Notes: generated from the letters alone by a model not told the origin. A stretch of DNA of 42,667 nt from Lachnospiraceae bacterium (GCA_017513125.1 JAFWDI010000030.1:1-42667), one strand, 5' to 3'; positions 23,405 to 31,529 are shown, counted from the stretch's first letter. Numbers and translations are program-made.

Positions 23405-24520
23405 ATGGCCAGAAGTTCCATGGAACGTTATCAGAAGATGCTCTCGCTGGAGCCCTATACCGACCGGGATGAGATGCCCGTTTTCCCGATGATGCTCGCC
23501 AGCTACGGCACGCTGGGCGGAGTCAGCCAGAAGGATATCTGCGCCAGCGCGGACAAATGGATCGAGGCGATGGGAAAGACTTTTGCCGCGATCGGAAAGC
23601 CGGATGTGTCCATGTCGGTCTGCCCGGGTGATACCATTTTCCTTATGAGCCTGCCTGCGCGCCTTCCCGGCAGGGAGCTGCCCGATGACGCGCTCTATCA
23701 GTTCATCGAGAAGCCTTACTTCGACGATCCCGCGGAGTATCAGCGCATTCTGGAGATCGGCTGGGACCGCTGGAACGCCGAGTATCTCATGAGCATCCAG
23801 AACCCGCCGTTTACCGATCCGGGCCAGCTGGGCGCCCGTTTCGGCGAGTTCGCCGCGAATGCGCAGAAGACCGTCGGATATGTATACAGTCAGGGAATCG
23901 TACCGGATTTTGACGGTGCCTGCGCCCCGATCTTCGATACGCTGTGCATGACTCGAACCTTTATCGAATTCACCTGCGATCTTCTCGAGGATCCGGGTCC
24001 GATCATGGATATTTTGCGGCGCTTCCAGCCCGCCGCGGACATGGCGACCATTGCCCAGACGAAAGCCAACGGAGGTACTCGCGTGGCTTCTTTCGCAATG
24101 CGTTCCTCCGCCACATTTGTCTCACCCGGCGTTTTCGAGGAGTATGTCTGGCCGATCATGAAGGAATCCATCCTTCGCTTCCACGAGGCCGGACTGCTTT
24201 ACGTGCTGCACGCGGACGCGAACTGGGGCCCGATGATGAAATACTTCACCGAACTCCCGCGGGGCAGTGTCCATATCGAGCTCGACGGTGCGACAAACAT
24301 CGAGGAGGCCTACGACACGCTGCGCGGGTATCAGTCCATCCGCGGCGACGTTCCGGCGACCATGCTGGCGTACGGCACCGTCGATCAGGTCAGGGACTAC
24401 TGCGAAAAGCTCATTCAGATGGGCATGCGCGGCGGCTTCATGCTGGGCTCCGGCTGCGAGGTGCCGCTGAACGCGAAGCCTGAGAACGTGAAGGCGATCA
24501 TCGATTCGCTGCGTGCGTGA
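23405..24520 (+). CDS. Uroporphyrinogen decarboxylase (UroD/MtaA) family protein
   Basis: 371-residue TIM-barrel protein of the UroD family (COG0407-type). Not a haem-pathway UroD by context or by its N-terminus. The family in anaerobes includes corrinoid methyltransferase partners such as MtaA and demethylases; HADANWGPMMKYF (about 272) and MLGSGCEVPLNAKPENVKA (about 347-365) are the typical C-terminal segments, the Cys in the latter being a zinc ligand in methyltransferase members. No corrinoid protein gene is adjacent. Expression is probably controlled by the divergent PucR-type regulator. A methyl-transfer function is possible but unproved. Confidence 0.82.
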   Translation: MARSSMERYQKMLSLEPYTDRDEMPVFPMMLASYGTLGGVSQKDICASADKWIEAMGKTFAAIGKPDVSMSVCPGDTIFLMSLPARLPGRELPDDALYQFIEKPYFDDPAEYQRILEIGWDRWNAEYLMSIQNPPFTDPGQLGARFGEFAANAQKTVGYVYSQGIVPDFDGACAPIFDTLCMTRTFIEFTCDLLEDPGPIMDILRRFQPAADMATIAQTKANGGTRVASFAMRSSATFVSPGVFEEYVWPIMKESILRFHEAGLLYVLHADANWGPMMKYFTELPRGSVHIELDGATNIEEAYDTLRGYQSIRGDVPATMLAYGTVDQVRDYCEKLIQMGMRGGFMLGSGCEVPLNAKPENVKAIIDSLRA

Positions 24521-24570
24521 CGCGGCGCTCCAGCGTAAGACGCGAAAAGCGGAACAGCCGGCATTGAACC

Positions 24571-24607
24571 AAAAAAGCAACCCTTTTCGAAAAAGGGTTG
24601 CTTTTTT
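24571..24607. terminator. Bidirectional intrinsic terminator
   Basis: A perfect 17-bp inverted repeat, AAAAAAGCAACCCTTTT (24571-24587) and AAAAGGGTTGCTTTTTT (24591-24607), with a 3-base loop. The T run on either strand lets it stop transcription in both directions. Confidence 0.95.
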
Positions 24608-24631
24608 ACATGGATGCGGAAATATCGTCCA

Positions 24632-24661
24632 TTGTTTCCGGTACGTGCGGCCCGTTATAAT
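24632..24661 (+). promoter_or_regulatory. Promoter of the acetyltransferase-SDR operon
   Basis: TTGTTT (24632-24637), 18-base spacer, perfect TATAAT (24656-24661). Transcription would start near 24668, 48 bases before ATG 24716. Confidence 0.7.
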
Positions 24662-24715
24662 CCGGTCAGAAATAAGAAACCTGAGTTTCCAAATGCGATC
24701 GGAAAGGAGCGGGAA

Positions 24716-25279
24716 ATGGAACTGTTTGAAAAGTTAAAAAGCGGCGAGCCGGTGGACATGATGTCCGAGGAATATCTGCCGGCGATCGAAGAACTGCAGC
24801 GGGCGGATACCGCGCTGTTTCATCTCAATCACGCGGTCCCCGGGTCCGACGAACAGAAGAGGGCGTTCGACGCGCTGTTCGACGGGGAATATCCGGAAGG
24901 GCTCACGGTCCTGACGCCGGTACAGATCGATTTCCCGAAACAGATGACGGTCGGTTCGAGAGTGTTTATCAACCACAGTTTTACGGCCATGTCGATCGGC
25001 GGCATTACCCTGGAAGACCATGTACAGATCGGTCCGCATGTGACGATCGTGACGGATAACCATGACTTCCGGAACCGGTATGTGCCGAAATGCCGGTCCG
25101 TCCGGATCTGCAGAAACGCCTGGATCGGCGCGGGAGTGACGATCATGCCGGGCGTGACCGTAGGGGAAAACGCGGTGGTCGCCGGCGGCGCTGTGGTCAC
25201 GAAGGACGTTCCGGCCGATACGGTGGTCGGCGGAAATCCGGCCAGAGTTCTCAAACGGCTGACGGAAGACGGGGAATAA
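24716..25279 (+). CDS. Hexapeptide-repeat O-acetyltransferase (maltose/galactoside acetyltransferase-like)
   Basis: 187-residue left-handed beta-helix acyltransferase of the Maa/LacA/NodL group. The N-terminal helical region (SEEYLPAIEELQRAD) matches the Maa domain, followed by hexapeptide repeats (GSRVFINHSFTAMSIGGITLEDHVQIG), the catalytic-His region VTIVTDNHDF, then WIGAGVTIMPGVTVGENAVVAGGAVVTKDVP and the closing GNPARVLK. Acetyl-CoA-dependent O-acetylation of a sugar or related small molecule is expected. Start ATG 24716 has GGAAAGGAG upstream; a longer open frame has none. The SDR gene follows after 32 bases with a strong ribosome site, so they are likely cotranscribed. Confidence 0.9.
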   Translation: MELFEKLKSGEPVDMMSEEYLPAIEELQRADTALFHLNHAVPGSDEQKRAFDALFDGEYPEGLTVLTPVQIDFPKQMTVGSRVFINHSFTAMSIGGITLEDHVQIGPHVTIVTDNHDFRNRYVPKCRSVRICRNAWIGAGVTIMPGVTVGENAVVAGGAVVTKDVPADTVVGGNPARVLKRLTEDGE

Positions 25280-25311
25280 CAGATCGACGGGCTTATAAGG
25301 AGGCAATGAAG

Positions 25312-26160
25312 ATGATCTTTGACAGAAACGAAAAGAAAGACGTGATCGCGCTGCTCGGCGCGGGAAGCATGGGTACGGCGATCGTAAGAAAGATCGCGGC
25401 GGGAAAGAAGATCCTTCTGGGAGACATCAGTGAAGCGAACCTAGAAAAGACGGCGCGCGATTTTCGGTACTGCGGCTATGACGCGGAGACCTGCGTCGTG
25501 GATGCGACGAAGAAGGAATCCGTGGAGGCGTTTGCGGAAAAGGCCGCCTCTCTGGGCGACGTGAAGTACTTCATAGATACCGCCGGCGCGTCTCCGAACC
25601 AGGCTTCGCCGGAGCATATCGTGAACCTTGATATGCTGGGGACCGGGTACGCGGTGGACGCGTTCGGAAAAGTGATGGCAGCCGGCGGCGCGGGCCTGAT
25701 CATTTCCAGCCAGGCGGGCTATATGTATCCCTTCCCTTATGAAGCGGAGCAGGAGATCCTTTCCGCGCCGACCGAAGAACTGATGAACGTATCGATCGTG
25801 AAGGAGGTCGCGCTGCAGAATTCCGGCCTCGCATACATGATCGCCAAACATGTGAACCACCTGCAGGCCATGAAGGCCGCCGCGACCTCCTGGAAAGCGC
25901 GCCGGGCGCGGATCAACACCATCAGCCCGGGCGTGATCGTCACGCCGCTGGCCTATGATGAATTCGCCGCGAACGGAGACGGTTATCAGGAGATGATCGA
26001 CGCCTCGGCGGCGGGGCGGACGGGGACGTCCGACGAGATCGCGGAAGCGGCCGCGTTCCTGCTGGGCGGGCATGCGGGTTTTATCACCGGAACGGATCTG
26101 CTGATCGACGGCGGCGTGATTCCGGCGATCCGGACAGGCGTGTATCAGCTGCGGGGCTGA
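25312..26160 (+). CDS. SDR family oxidoreductase
   Basis: 282-residue short-chain dehydrogenase. The cofactor loop is GAGSMGTAI (about 14-22), an atypical GxGxxGxxI form that resembles 6-phosphogluconate-type dinucleotide loops more than TGxxxGxG. TAGASP sits at the NNAG position, Ser in LIISSQAGYMYP, and Tyr-x3-Lys in LAYMIAKHVN. INTISPGVIVTPL and ITGTDLLIDGGV are standard SDR segments. ATG 25312 is preferred over ATG 25306 because AAGGAGG (25297-25303) is 8 bases from the former and 2 from the latter. Substrate unknown; it is cotranscribed with an acetyltransferase and followed by a TetR regulator. Confidence 0.88.
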   Translation: MIFDRNEKKDVIALLGAGSMGTAIVRKIAAGKKILLGDISEANLEKTARDFRYCGYDAETCVVDATKKESVEAFAEKAASLGDVKYFIDTAGASPNQASPEHIVNLDMLGTGYAVDAFGKVMAAGGAGLIISSQAGYMYPFPYEAEQEILSAPTEELMNVSIVKEVALQNSGLAYMIAKHVNHLQAMKAAATSWKARRARINTISPGVIVTPLAYDEFAANGDGYQEMIDASAAGRTGTSDEIAEAAAFLLGGHAGFITGTDLLIDGGVIPAIRTGVYQLRG

Positions 26161-26161
26161 G

Positions 26162-26204
26162 TTGAAACCGGACGGTCATTCTGGTAATATGCAACCGGAG
26201 TTGC
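26162..26204 (+). promoter_or_regulatory. tetR-type gene promoter with palindromic operator
   Basis: TTGAAA (26162-26167), exactly 17 bases, TAATAT (26185-26190). Immediately after the -10 box lies the inverted repeat GCAAC-CGGA-GTTGC (26191-26204), which covers the predicted start point near 26197. It is a likely autoregulatory operator. Confidence 0.7.
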
Positions 26205-26238
26205 TTATTGCCCGTTCGTTCGGAAAGTGAGGCCGGTT

Positions 26239-26811
26239 ATGATCTTAAAGGGAAATGAAGATCTTCGCGTCGTGAAGACCATCAGCGGGATCAAGGACGC
26301 GTTTGAAGCGCTGATCTGCGAAAAAGAATATGAAAAGATCACGGTAAAAGAGCTGTGCGAGCGCGCCAGGATCAATAAAAAGACGTTTTACCACTATTAC
26401 GAAACGCTGGACGCGCTCCTGGCGGAACTGCAGGAGGAGCTGTCGGCCGCCTATCTCGACCGGATCAAAGCGTATTCTCTCCCCGATGAGCTCGACAAGG
26501 TGAACCGCGAGTTCTTCCTTTACTCCGCAGAGCAGGGCCTGGCCTATGAGAAGATCACCTGCAGCCGGGCGTGGAACTCCGTTCGGGATAAGATGATCTC
26601 CGAAGTGACGGACGCCGGCTGGGGGAGATCGGAAAAGTACCGGGAGCTTTCGGATTTCGAAAAAAGGCTTCTGACGGCATTCGTGAACGATACGGTCCTG
26701 GCGGCTTACCGCCAATGGATCGAGGACCGCAAGCAGATTCCGCTGGAAGACGTGATCGGGATCACGAACCGCGCCGTGCTGGGCGGCGTGGACGGCTTTT
26801 TCGGATCGTGA
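26239..26811 (+). CDS. TetR/AcrR family transcriptional regulator
   Basis: 190-residue repressor-type protein. The N-terminal helix-turn-helix is clear: IKDAFEALICEKEYEKITVKEL, then CERARINKKTFYHYYETLDAL. The C-terminal ligand domain is not assignable. Start ATG 26239 has GTGAGG six bases upstream, and the alternative GTG at 26227 is part of that sequence. The gene follows the acetyltransferase-SDR pair but has its own promoter and a palindrome over the start point, so it probably represses itself; whether it also controls the upstream operon is unclear because no similar palindrome was seen at 24632-24715. Confidence 0.9.
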   Translation: MILKGNEDLRVVKTISGIKDAFEALICEKEYEKITVKELCERARINKKTFYHYYETLDALLAELQEELSAAYLDRIKAYSLPDELDKVNREFFLYSAEQGLAYEKITCSRAWNSVRDKMISEVTDAGWGRSEKYRELSDFEKRLLTAFVNDTVLAAYRQWIEDRKQIPLEDVIGITNRAVLGGVDGFFGS

Positions 26812-26831
26812 GGTCGGACCGCACGGCCGTA

Positions 26832-27275
26832 TCATTTCCAGTGCTTCAGCTGCGACAGATACCCGTCGTACATCGCACGCCGCTCGGCCTCGGGCGTGTT
26901 CTCCGGATCCGGCATATGTGCGATCAGGAAATCGAGCAGCGCGTCCTTCGACTCGTAGGCGAACCGCCCGCCGGTGTAGCACCAGGTGCAGTAGTCTTCA
27001 TTGAAACTGCCGTCCGGCTCGCGGCTGATCATGCCGTCCTCGGAGAGCGGCATTCCGCAGCACTGGCAGATCAGCTGCCGGGGCGATCCGAGCAATGTAT
27101 TGATCGAGACGTCGAACTCCTTCGAAAGCAGCTTCAATGTCTCGGTATTTGGCTGCGTCTCGCCGGTCTCCCAGCGGCTGACCGCCTGTCTCGTCACCAT
27201 CAGACGCTCCGCCAGGGCCTCCTGCGTCAGGTGTCTGTTCTCCCGCAAGCTTTTCAGTATCGTGCCGGTGTTCAT
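26832..27275 (-). CDS. XRE-type HTH protein with C-terminal zinc ribbon
   Basis: 147-residue protein. The first ~65 residues are a classical Cro/CI helix-turn-helix (LKSLRENRHLTQEALAERL, then VTRQAVSRWETGETQPNTET). The C-terminal part carries a putative zinc ribbon, CQCCGMPLSEDG...CTWCYTGGRFAY, of the PF12674 type frequently fused to XRE domains in Clostridia. Start ATG 27275 has GGAGGT upstream; the frame continues further but without a ribosome site. It ends 21 bases from the TetR gene end, convergent to it. Target genes unknown. Confidence 0.88.
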   Translation of the reverse strand: MNTGTILKSLRENRHLTQEALAERLMVTRQAVSRWETGETQPNTETLKLLSKEFDVSINTLLGSPRQLICQCCGMPLSEDGMISREPDGSFNEDYCTWCYTGGRFAYESKDALLDFLIAHMPDPENTPEAERRAMYDGYLSQLKHWK

Positions 27276-27314
27276 GTTTATACCTCCGATGTTTTTCCTG
27301 AACTTTCTGTTCTG

Positions 27315-27343
27315 ATTATAGAGCATCTTTTTCCGAGGGAAAA
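27315..27343 (-). promoter_or_regulatory. Promoter of the XRE/zinc-ribbon gene
   Basis: On the minus strand a perfect TATAAT (27320-27315) is preceded, 17 bases away, by TTTTCC (27343-27338). The -10 is strong and the -35 weak. Confidence 0.55.
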
Positions 27344-27406
27344 GCAACCTGCCGTTGCCTGAAAGACCGAAAGCGAAACCACGGAGCCGCCGCGGCGGAT
27401 ACATTG

Positions 27407-27447
27407 AAAAAAGGTCTCCCGCGAACAAAGAACGTTCACGGAAGACC
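27407..27447 (-). terminator. Terminator after the nicotinamidase-like gene
   Basis: Minus-strand stem GGTCTTCCGTGAAC (27447-27434) with GTTCGCGGGAGACC (27426-27413): 14 bp including two G.U pairs, 7-base loop, followed by TTTTTT. It lies 60 bases beyond the gene's stop. The 160 bases around it hold no supported gene. Confidence 0.9.
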
Positions 27448-27506
27448 AGAGGGCAGCAATATGAACCTTTTCGGAAGGCCTCACGGCCGAAACGCGGATC
27501 CGCGGA

Positions 27507-28049
27507 TCAGAACCGCGCGATCAGATCGTCCACATGGCAGATCTCCGCGCCGTAAGTCTCCTTAAAGTACTTCAGACCGTACTTATAATCTTCCTCGGTG
27601 AAAGAGTCTGTGGTCTCCTCGGGGACCACCAGGTCGAAGCCGTACTGGTACGCGTCCGCGCCGGTGTGGCGGCAGCACATATGCGCGTGCAGGCCCGTGA
27701 TCACGACGGTGTCGACGCCCAGGTCGCGCAGCAGGATGTTCAGGTCCGTGCCGAAGAAACCGCTGTAGTGGCGCTTCGGGACGACGTAATCCTTATCACA
27801 GACGTTCAGCTCGGGAATGACGTCCGCGCCGGGGGTACCCGCGATCGCGTGGTCGCCCCAGAACAGCAGCTCCTTATCGACGCCCTTAATGTGGCAGTCA
27901 TTCGAGAAGATCACGGGAACGCCTTTCTCACGCGCGGCGTCACACAGCTTCGCGACGGCGGGAACGATGGCCTTTCCTCTGTCGCACGCCAGGGCGCCGG
28001 TCACGAAGTCATTCAGCATATCCACTACGATCACTGCGTATTTCGCCAT
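27507..28049 (-). CDS. Isochorismatase-family hydrolase, probable nicotinamidase
   Basis: 180-residue cysteine hydrolase. Catalytic triad candidates: Asp10 in VVDMLNDF, Lys in PKRHYSGFFGTDL (about 93) and Cys in LHAHMCCRHTGADAY (about 125-126). Metal-site residues FSNDCHIKG (Asp51, His53) fit nicotinamidases. The family alone does not decide between nicotinamidase and other amidases. The regulatory context does point to niacin: the gene directly follows niaR, and its perfect TTGACA/TATAAT promoter overlaps a site almost identical to the one in front of niaR. Nicotinamide to nicotinate salvage is therefore the favoured role. RBS GGAGGG precedes ATG 28049. Confidence 0.82.
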   Translation of the reverse strand: MAKYAVIVVDMLNDFVTGALACDRGKAIVPAVAKLCDAAREKGVPVIFSNDCHIKGVDKELLFWGDHAIAGTPGADVIPELNVCDKDYVVPKRHYSGFFGTDLNILLRDLGVDTVVITGLHAHMCCRHTGADAYQYGFDLVVPEETTDSFTEEDYKYGLKYFKETYGAEICHVDDLIARF

Positions 28050-28108
28050 TTCAAAACCCTCCTTATAGGGGTGAGGGGGCGGAGACCGCCCGTGTTTGAT
28101 TTGACATG

Positions 28109-28140
28109 ATTATAGCATTAAGCTGACACGTGTCAAGACA
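28109..28140 (-). promoter_or_regulatory. Consensus promoter with predicted NiaR operator
   Basis: Minus strand TTGACA (28136-28131), 16-base spacer, TATAAT (28114-28109): a perfect pair of hexamers. On the plus strand TGACACGTGTCAAGACA (28124-28140) contains the 12-bp palindrome TGACACGTGTCA and the 10-bp palindrome TGTCAAGACA. The latter recurs exactly at 28791-28800 before niaR. A promoter this strong would need repression, which agrees with an operator over its -35. Confidence 0.8.
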
Positions 28141-28651
28141 CCTTCGCAATTCCCTTTTCGGCCAGGGCGGAGAGGATGCGCTCGAACGTCGCCCGGTCCC
28201 TGCAGCCGATGCGGTGCAGGTGGAACCCCCCGGTCAATGTGCTGATCGGGAGCGCGCCGTCCTCCTCGGCGACTCTTTGCAGAAACACGTCCGCGTCGTA
28301 GCGGGAAGAGATGTCGAGCCGTCCCGTCAGCTCGCCGTAGATCGGGTGGTCAATGCTGACGTCGATCACGGTCCCTCCGAGATCGACGACCGTGTAGAGT
28401 TCATCGGTCAGTTGTTCGGAAGTGTGGCGGCAGGCCGCAGTCCCGACATACGGCCAGAAGCCCCGCTCCGAGCCTTCCAGCAGATATCCGCGCGCGGTCG
28501 CGGTGATCTGTTCGCCGCCCGCGCGGAGCAGCGCGATGTCGCCGACGATGCTCTGCCGGCTGACGCCGAACCGGTCGGCGAGCGCAGAGGCCGAGACCGG
28601 GCGGTCCGACTTTTTCAGAATCTCAAGGATCTGCGACTGACGGCTGTTCAC
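28133..28651 (-). CDS. niaR: Niacin-responsive transcriptional repressor NiaR (HTH_11 + 3H domain)
   Basis: 172-residue regulator. An N-terminal winged helix (ILEILKKSDRPVSASALADRF, VSRQSIVGDIALLRAGG) is followed by the 3H domain with its histidines in ACRHTSEQLTDEL, SIDHPIYGEL and GGFHLHRIG; these are the defining features of NiaR/YrxA, which binds nicotinic acid as corepressor and controls niacin uptake and NAD synthesis genes in Firmicutes. The start is a GTG (28651-28649) with AAAGGAGG six bases upstream. Its TGA stop lies inside the TTGACA of the downstream gene's promoter. Autoregulation is inferred from the shared site. Confidence 0.93.
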   Translation of the reverse strand: MNSRQSQILEILKKSDRPVSASALADRFGVSRQSIVGDIALLRAGGEQITATARGYLLEGSERGFWPYVGTAACRHTSEQLTDELYTVVDLGGTVIDVSIDHPIYGELTGRLDISSRYDADVFLQRVAEEDGALPISTLTGGFHLHRIGCRDRATFERILSALAEKGIAKVS

Positions 28652-28767
28652 GGTCTTCCTCCTTTGCCTGCGGCATTGTCCGCGGGATCATTTGCGGTAT
28701 TATCCTCCGCTGCGTCGTCCGCGGGAAAACGGCCGGGAAGCGGCTTCCCCGGGTCCCTTCTGAAAAA

Positions 28768-28800
28768 AGAATAGAGGAATGACAGTTGGGTGTCAAGACA
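28768..28800 (-). promoter_or_regulatory. niaR promoter with predicted NiaR operator
   Basis: Minus strand TTGACA (28796-28791), 17-base spacer, TATTCT (28773-28768). The plus strand carries TGTCAAGACA (28791-28800) and an extra TGACA (28780-28784), so TGACA-N6-TGTCA-AGACA; the site at 28124-28140 has the same elements with a shorter gap. Confidence 0.75.
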
Positions 28801-29302
28801 GGAGAACGCCTTCGAGCTCCAGCAGGCTGCGCTTGCGTTCGAGCCCGCCCGCGTATCCGGTCAGGCTGCCGTCCGAGCCGATCACGCGGTGGCAGGGGAT
28901 GATGATCGAGACCGGGTTATGTCCGACCGCGCCTCCGACCGCCTGCGCGGACATGCGCGGCAGGCCGCGCTCCCCGGCGATCCGCTCCGCGATCTCCCCA
29001 TAAGTCAGGGTCTGCCCCCGGGGGATCGAGAGCAGGATCCTCCAGACTGCCTTCCGGAAATCGGAACCTTCCGGATGCAGCGGAGGAGTGAAGTCCGGCT
29101 CGCGGCCGGAAAAGAAGACGTCGAGCCACTCCGCCGCCTGTGCGAAGACGCGGCCTGCGGCCTGCGTGCAGGCATGATCCCCGGCGGGAAGCCCCTCCGG
29201 GAAATACTTCTGTCCGTCGAACCACAGCCCCGTCAGCGCGGCGCCGTCCGAAGCCATCGTGATGCCGCCGAGCGGCGAATCGTAATGCGAGACGTAAGTC
29301 AC
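28793..29302 (-). CDS. ogt: Methylated-DNA--protein-cysteine S-methyltransferase
   Basis: 169-residue suicide DNA-repair protein that takes the alkyl group from O6-alkylguanine. Active site PCHRV in [22 protein letters not shown]; the helix-turn-helix [24 protein letters not shown] and the [10 protein letters not shown] arginine-finger region precede it. The start is a GTG at 29302 that overlaps the TGA of xthA (GTGA), with GGAG 8 bases upstream inside xthA; a longer frame upstream lies within xthA out of frame and is rejected. It forms a coupled DNA-repair operon with xthA. Its own stop codon is inside the TTGACA of the niaR promoter. Confidence 0.93.
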   Translation of the reverse strand: MTYVSHYDSPLGGITMASDGAALTGLWFDGQKYFPEGLPAGDHACTQAAGRVFAQAAEWLDVFFSGREPDFTPPLHPEGSDFRKAVWRILLSIPRGQTLTYGEIAERIAGERGLPRMSAQAVGGAVGHNPVSIIIPCHRVIGSDGSLTGYAGGLERKRSLLELEGVLLS

Positions 29303-30057
29303 AGTTCGATCTCCAGTTCCACGGGGCAATGATCCGACCCGTACACGTCGCTCAGGATCCGCGCGTCGCGGATGCGGTCTTTCAGCTTCTCCGACACCAG
29401 GAAGTAGTCGATACGCCATCCCGCGTTCGTCGCGCGGGCGTTCCGGCGGTAGGACCACCAGGAGTAGGCTCCGGTGACGTCCGGATACAGATGCCGGAAG
29501 CTGTCGACCATGCCGGACGCGAGCATCTCGGTCATCTTCGCGCGCTCTTCGTCGGAGAAACCGGCATTGAAATGGTTCGTCTTCGGGTTCTTCAGGTCGA
29601 TCTCTTCGTGGGCCACATTCAGATCGCCGCAGTAAATGACGGGTTTTTTCGCGTCGAGCCCGCCGATGTACGCGCGGAAGTCGTCCTCGAAGCGCATCCG
29701 GTAGTCCAGACGCTTCAGTTCGTCCTGGGAGTTCGGCACGTAGACATTCACCAGATACCAGTCCGGGAACTCCAGCGTGATCACACGGCCCTCGTGGTCG
29801 TGCTCGTCGACCCCGATGCCGTACGTGACCGCGAGCGGCTCTTCCTTCGTAAAGACCGCGGTGCCCGAGTAGCCTTTCTTCTCCGCGTAGTTCCAGTACT
29901 CGCGGTACTCCGGCAGATCCATCTCGATCTGTCCGGCAGAGAGTTTCGTCTCCTGAAGGCAGAGGACGTCCGGATCCTCCGCTTTGATAAATTCATAGAA
30001 GCAGTCTTTATTCACGCAGGCGCGCAGACCGTTCACGTTCCAGGAATACAGTCTCAT
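29299..30057 (-). CDS. xthA: Exodeoxyribonuclease III
   Basis: 252-residue apurinic/apyrimidinic endonuclease and 3'-exonuclease of the exonuclease III family. Motifs: [13 protein letters not shown] (catalytic Asn), LCLQETKLS (Glu metal ligand), [24 protein letters not shown] (Asp/Asn), [23 protein letters not shown] and the final [11 protein letters not shown] (catalytic Asp-His). Length is normal. The start is ATG 30057, with GAGG five bases upstream; GTG 30063 abuts that site and is rejected. Confidence 0.96.
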   Translation of the reverse strand: MRLYSWNVNGLRACVNKDCFYEFIKAEDPDVLCLQETKLSAGQIEMDLPEYREYWNYAEKKGYSGTAVFTKEEPLAVTYGIGVDEHDHEGRVITLEFPDWYLVNVYVPNSQDELKRLDYRMRFEDDFRAYIGGLDAKKPVIYCGDLNVAHEEIDLKNPKTNHFNAGFSDEERAKMTEMLASGMVDSFRHLYPDVTGAYSWWSYRRNARATNAGWRIDYFLVSEKLKDRIRDARILSDVYGSDHCPVELEIEL

Positions 30058-30134
30058 ATACACCTCTTTTCGGCTGCCGCCCGCGTTCCGTGCCGCCGGG
30101 AGCGTCCGGCGCGGCGGGCCGTGTCATTGCCCTC

Positions 30135-30164
30135 AGTATATCCGAAAACCGCTTTCTGTATCAA
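30135..30164 (-). promoter_or_regulatory. Promoter of the xthA-ogt operon
   Basis: Minus strand TTGATA (30164-30159), 18-base spacer, TATACT (30140-30135). The leader to ATG 30057 is about 70 bases and GC-rich. Confidence 0.6.
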
Positions 30165-30199
30165 TGGTCTAAAGATTCCCGCGGTATACCTGCGGTTTC

Positions 30200-30228
30200 T
30201 TGACGGCATGGGGCAATGTCTGTAAAAT
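30200..30228 (+). promoter_or_regulatory. tyrS promoter
   Basis: TTGACG (30200-30205), 17-base spacer, TAAAAT (30223-30228). Start predicted near 30235. The promoter is flanked by copies of GGTATACC(C)TGCGGT at 30183-30196 and 30246-30260. Confidence 0.75.
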
Positions 30229-30238
30229 AGTTACGATT

Positions 30239-30276
30239 GTGGGCAGGTATACCCTGCGGTAACGCCCGCTTTTTAT
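30239..30276 (+). terminator. Terminator-like hairpin in the short tyrS leader
   Basis: GTGGGC (30239-30244) pairs with GCCCGC (30264-30269), one G.U pair, followed by TTTTTATT. A nested CAGG/CCTG hairpin sits in the loop. It lies between the promoter and the gene, so it could be an attenuator. The leader (about 74 bases) is too short for a T-box. Confidence 0.5.
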
Positions 30277-30308
30277 TAAAAAACAGATGTTATGAGAGGA
30301 AGAGAACG

Positions 30309-31529
30309 ATGAAGATCTACGATGAACTGAAAGCCAGAGGCCTGATCGCGCAGGTCACCGATGAGGAAGAGGTCGCCGAACTGCTGAATAACGGAAAGGC
30401 CACCTTCTATATCGGCTTCGACGCGACCGCCGACAGCCTTCATGTAGGTCATTTTATGGCACTGTGCCTGATGAAGCGGCTGCAGTCGGCAGGGAACCGC
30501 CCGATCGCGCTTCTGGGCGGCGGCACGACGATGGTCGGAGATCCTTCGGGCCGTTCGGATATGCGCCAGATGCTGACGCAGGAGCAGATCCAGGCGAACG
30601 CGGACCGCTTTAAGGTCCAGATGGAGAAGTTCGTGGATTTCTCGGACGGGAAGGCTCTGATGCTGAACAATGCCGACTGGCTCCTGAACCTGAACTACGT
30701 CGAACTGCTGCGTGAGGTCGGGGCTCACTTCTCCGTTAACAATATGCTGCGCGCCGAGTGCTATAAGCAGCGCATGGAGAAGGGCCTGTCCTTCCTCGAG
30801 TTCAACTACATGATCATGCAGAGCTACGATTTCTACCACATGTTCCAGGAGTACGACTGCGTGCTGCAGTGCGGCGGCGACGATCAGTGGTCGAACATTC
30901 TCGGCGGCACCGAGCTGATCCGCCGGAAGCTGGGCAAGGACGCCTACGGCATGACGATCACCCTGCTTCTGACCTCCGAGGGAAAGAAGATGGGAAAGAC
31001 CCAGAAGGGCGCCGTCTGGCTGGATCCGGAGAAGACTTCTCCCTACGAGTTCTACCAGTACTGGCGGAACGTCGACGACGCGGACGTCATGAAGTGCCTG
31101 CGCATGCTCACGTTCCTGCCCCTCGAGCAGATCGACGCGATGAGCAGCTGGGAAGGCAGCCGCCTGAACGAGGCGAAGGAGATCCTCGCGTTCGAGCTGA
31201 CGAAGCTCGTGCACTCGGAGGAGGAGGCGCAGAAGGCGCAGTCGGCCGCGCGGGCGCTGTTCGGCGGCGGCGGAGACGAGGCGCATATGCCTTCTGTGGA
31301 GCTGACGGAAGACGATCTGCAGGACGGAAGCATCGATATCCTGAGTCTGATGGTGAAGGCCGGCGTCGTGAAATCGAAGTCCGAGGCGCGCACGAACGTC
31401 CAGCAGGGCGGCGTGTCGGTGGACGGTGAGAAGATCACGGACATTAAGGCTGCGTTTGACGCGGATCGGCTGAAAGCCGGCATGGTCCTGAAGAAGGGTA
31501 AGAAGACGTTTAAGAAGATCACGCTGTGA
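30309..31529 (+). CDS. tyrS: Tyrosyl-tRNA synthetase
   Basis: 406-residue class I aminoacyl-tRNA synthetase charging tRNA-Tyr. The HIGH-type motif is HVGHF (about 45-49) in [25 protein letters not shown] context, tyrosine-binding contexts [14 protein letters not shown] and [14 protein letters not shown] follow, and the KMSKS loop reads KKMGKTQ. The C-terminal S4 RNA-binding domain is visible in [20 protein letters not shown]. Start ATG 30309, after GAGAGGAAGAG. The KMGKT-type loop and length agree with the TyrZ-like/TyrRS type of Proteobacteria and many Clostridia. Confidence 0.97.
   Translation: MKIYDELKARGLIAQVTDEEEVAELLNNGKATFYIGFDATADSLHVGHFMALCLMKRLQSAGNRPIALLGGGTTMVGDPSGRSDMRQMLTQEQIQANADRFKVQMEKFVDFSDGKALMLNNADWLLNLNYVELLREVGAHFSVNNMLRAECYKQRMEKGLSFLEFNYMIMQSYDFYHMFQEYDCVLQCGGDDQWSNILGGTELIRRKLGKDAYGMTITLLLTSEGKKMGKTQKGAVWLDPEKTSPYEFYQYWRNVDDADVMKCLRMLTFLPLEQIDAMSSWEGSRLNEAKEILAFELTKLVHSEEEAQKAQSAARALFGGGGDEAHMPSVELTEDDLQDGSIDILSLMVKAGVVKSKSEARTNVQQGGVSVDGEKITDIKAAFDADRLKAGMVLKKGKKTFKKITL

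Noticed and set aside
23405..24520. hemE, haem-pathway uroporphyrinogen decarboxylase
   Set aside because: No other haem genes are nearby, and the N-terminus and regulatory context fit the MtaA-like branch.
30229..30308. T-box leader for tyrS
   Set aside because: The leader is only about 74 bases and the T-box core sequence (AGGGTGGNACCGCG) is absent.
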